Of a stretch of 64,000 bases of DNA, positions 62,507 through 64,000 are shown one piece after another (the stretch's first letter is position 1; every line of letters starts with the position of its first letter). A program made the translations under genes and the position numbers. Location: positions 1-64,000 of the forward strand of contig JAWCQZ010000008.1 in assembly GCA_038869515.1 (NCBI GenBank), in the 5' to 3' direction. The notes beneath the pieces are model-generated. The model searched no databases. It saw only the letters and a list, made by a program, of their open reading frames with translations, and was not told the origin of the DNA. The stretch comes from JAWCQZ01 sp038869515 [NCBI: Halobacteria archaeon] (GTDB lineage Archaea > Halobacteriota > Syntropharchaeia > JACQPP01).

Positions 62507-63690
62507 GCCTCCGCAAGGGCTCCCTGAAGGTGAAATCGCTCCACCTCGGGAACCGGGTGGCCCGGAGGGTGCGGGAGGTCCCCCCGAGCGGCATCCGGAG
62601 GTTCTTCGAGATGGTGATCGGCATGGAGGACGTCCTCAGCCTCGCGGTGGGCGAGCCCGACTTCGCCACCCCGTGGCGCGTCCGGGAGGCGGCCATCTAC
62701 TCCCTCGAGCGCGGCGACACCTCCTACACCAGCAACTGGGGGTTGCTGGAGCTGCGCGAGGCCATCGCCCGCCACATGGAGGAGGGGTACGGCGCGACCT
62801 ACGACCCGAAGAAGGAGGTCCTCGTCACCACCGGGGTCTCGGAGGGGCTCGACCTGACCCTGCGGGCGGTGGTGGAGCCCGGCGAGGAGATCCTCTACCC
62901 GGAGCCCGCCTACGTCTCCTACGGCCCCAACACGGTCTTCGCCGGGGGCGTCCCCCGGAGCGTGGTGGCGGAGGAGCACGAGGGGTTCGTCCCCCGGGCG
63001 GAGGCGCTCGACGCGGCGGCCGCGAAGGGGCCGGTGAAGGCCCTCCTGCTGAACTACCCCAACAACCCGACCGGGGCGGCCCTCGGCCGGAGGGAGATGG
63101 CCCGCATCGCGGAGGTGGCGGAGGACCGCGACCTGCTCATCATCTCCGACGAGATTTACCGGGACCTGACCTACGACGGCAAGCCCTTGAGCATGGCCTC
63201 CTTCGCCCCCGAGCGCACCATCGTCCTCGGGGGCTTCTCGAAGGGGCAGGCGATGACCGGCTTCCGCATCGGCTACGCCTGCGGGCCCGCCGAACTGATC
63301 GCGGGGCTGGCGAAAATCCACCAGTACACCATGCTCTGCGCCCCCATCACCGGCCAGTACGCCGCCATCGAGGCCCTCGCGGCGGAGGGGGAGACGCGGG
63401 AGATGGTGCGGGAGTACGACCGGAGGCGGCGGTTCCTCATGGGCGCATTCAGGGAGATGGACCTCCCCTGCGCGGAGCCGAAGGGGGCGTTCTACGCCTT
63501 CCCGATGGTGCCCGGCGAGAGTTCCGAGAAGTTCGCCGAGGGGCTCCTGAACCAGCAGAAGGTCGCGGTGGTGCCCGGGTCGGCCTTCGGGAAGAGCGGG
63601 GAGGGGCACATCCGCATCTCCTACGCGGTGGAGATGGGGACGCTGAGGGAAGCGGTGGAGCGGATTGGGAAGTACGTCGAGGGGAAGTAA
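62503..63690 (+). CDS. Class I/II aminotransferase
   Basis: A 395-residue PLP enzyme: LAVGEPDFATPW, TSNWGLLELREAIA, LLNYPNNPTGAAL, SDEIYRDLTY, and the PLP Lys in GFSKGQAMTGFRIGY. It is of the aspartate or alanine aminotransferase family; the substrate is unknown. The start is a GTG at 62503 overlapping the CBS stop; no ATG is available upstream in frame without overlap. Confidence 0.88.
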   Translation: MSLRKGSLKVKSLHLGNRVARRVREVPPSGIRRFFEMVIGMEDVLSLAVGEPDFATPWRVREAAIYSLERGDTSYTSNWGLLELREAIARHMEEGYGATYDPKKEVLVTTGVSEGLDLTLRAVVEPGEEILYPEPAYVSYGPNTVFAGGVPRSVVAEEHEGFVPRAEALDAAAAKGPVKALLLNYPNNPTGAALGRREMARIAEVAEDRDLLIISDEIYRDLTYDGKPLSMASFAPERTIVLGGFSKGQAMTGFRIGYACGPAELIAGLAKIHQYTMLCAPITGQYAAIEALAAEGETREMVREYDRRRRFLMGAFREMDLPCAEPKGAFYAFPMVPGESSEKFAEGLLNQQKVAVVPGSAFGKSGEGHIRISYAVEMGTLREAVERIGKYVEGK

Positions 63691-63745
63691 GCGCAGAATC
63701 CGCAACAAAAGGGCTCAACCGCAAAGCAGGGGCCGCAGCGCGAAG

Positions 63746-63802
63746 GCGGCCGTAGGCGGGAGTTACGAGAGAGTTTCCGAGTGGAGCGGCAACTACGGCC
63801 GC
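63746..63802. terminator. Long inverted repeat between convergent genes
   Basis: GCGGCCGTAG (63746-63755) and CTACGGCCGC (63793-63802), ten-base perfect arms, 37-base spacer. One arm includes the stop codon of the partial minus-strand gene. It may end transcription from either side. Confidence 0.35.
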
Positions 63803-64000
63803 TTGAACAACTGCACGCCCTTCCCCAGGATGGAGCCCCCCGCCGCGACGAGGATGCCCGCCCCGGCCGCCTTGATGGCGACGCCGATGGAGTTCTGGAA
63901 ACTCTCGGCGATGGGCCCGAGGAGGGTCTTCCCGAGGTCGGCGCCTCCGCCTCCCCCCAGGAGGGCGGCGGGGTCGAGGGAGGGGATGTTGATGGCAGGC
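63793..64000 (-). CDS. Partial gene: C-terminal end of a hydrophobic protein
   Basis: The frame is open from the window edge to TAG at 63793-63795, 68 residues or more. The end contains a Gly-rich loop, then 'NSIGVAIKAAGAGILVAAGG' as a hydrophobic stretch, and KGVQLFKRP at the close. The rest of the protein is outside the window, so no function can be given. Confidence 0.55.
   Translation of the reverse strand, partial: PAINIPSLDPAALLGGGGGADLGKTLLGPIAESFQNSIGVAIKAAGAGILVAAGGSILGKGVQLFKRP

Overview
The window is a piece of an archaeal chromosome with very high G+C. The archaeal signature is broad: eIF5A next to deoxyhypusine synthase, a proteasome-activating nucleotidase (PAN), a CDC48/VAT ATPase, an MC1-type chromatin protein, GatD, Pth2, TruD, Cbf5 in the DUF106-Cmk-Cbf5 order, an MBF1-like zinc-ribbon/HTH protein, a GPN GTPase and PGF-CTERM surface proteins. 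Many genes carry an AT-rich TATA-like box about 25-30 bases upstream of the start codon and no obvious ribosome site, which points to mostly leaderless transcripts. The gene mix (acyl-CoA dehydrogenase, dienoyl-CoA-reductase-like SDRs, a c-type cytochrome remnant, an oxidase-like membrane protein) suggests a respiring, heterotrophic euryarchaeon, most likely an uncultured Thermoplasmatota-like lineage. That placement is an inference. The window has no rRNA, CRISPR array, IS element or prophage, and no gene-free stretch longer than 300 bases.

Layout. 1-0.6 kb: a small toxin-antitoxin pair. 0.6-3.6 kb: a degenerate EF-Tu/SelB-like protein and a cobalamin-type radical SAM enzyme. 3.6-11.0 kb: one long minus-strand operon for exported and membrane proteins. 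It has two YcnI/DUF1775 (copper-binding family) proteins, a 12-helix protein related to haem-copper oxidase subunit I, built of three visibly homologous four-helix repeats, and then paralogous pairs of PGF-CTERM surface proteins, Reeler-like surface proteins and lipoproteins. Divergent from it are a winged-helix regulator, a small membrane protein and a truncated cytochrome c. This is the most unusual region of the window.

12-20 kb: tRNA and DNA maintenance genes (Nth, TruD, Pth2), an acyl-CoA dehydrogenase, a fused tandem SDR, and a PadR regulator facing a 31-residue Cys/His-rich micro-peptide whose promoter carries near-perfect operator palindromes. 20-26.7 kb: DUF447 and CitG-like genes, an FAH-family hydrolase, a PfkB kinase, PdxT and HemA. 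26.8-33 kb: a membrane-anchored DsbA-like protein, MC1, an aldo/keto reductase, a HAD phosphatase, tRNA-Gly, and Hsp20 followed by a CDC48-type ATPase with tandem operators at the Hsp20 promoter. 33-41 kb: CysS with a cysteine-synthase-like partner, a secreted propeller, the Cbf5-Cmk-DUF106 operon, and a purine-salvage operon (PRTase, MTAP). 41-48.5 kb: MBF1-like and PAN genes sharing one AT box, a GH1 glycosidase, an Lrp regulator, eIF5A facing DHS, and LarB. 48.5-56 kb: CarB, a CobD-like aminotransferase, an RHH protein, GatD with a structured leader, and ArgH. 56-64 kb: tRNA-Trp, an exported WD40 protein, a thioesterase, a peroxiredoxin, a phytoene-desaturase-like flavoprotein, a GPN GTPase, a CBS protein, an aminotransferase and a partial gene.

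How parts work together. The 3.6-11.0 kb operon reads as a surface redox or metal module: copper-binding-type proteins, an oxidase-like membrane core, cell-wall-sorted and lipid-anchored partners, with a haem protein next door. Heat-shock protein handling (Hsp20, CDC48), protein turnover (PAN), translation modification (eIF5A/DHS) and tRNA modification make up most of the housekeeping content.
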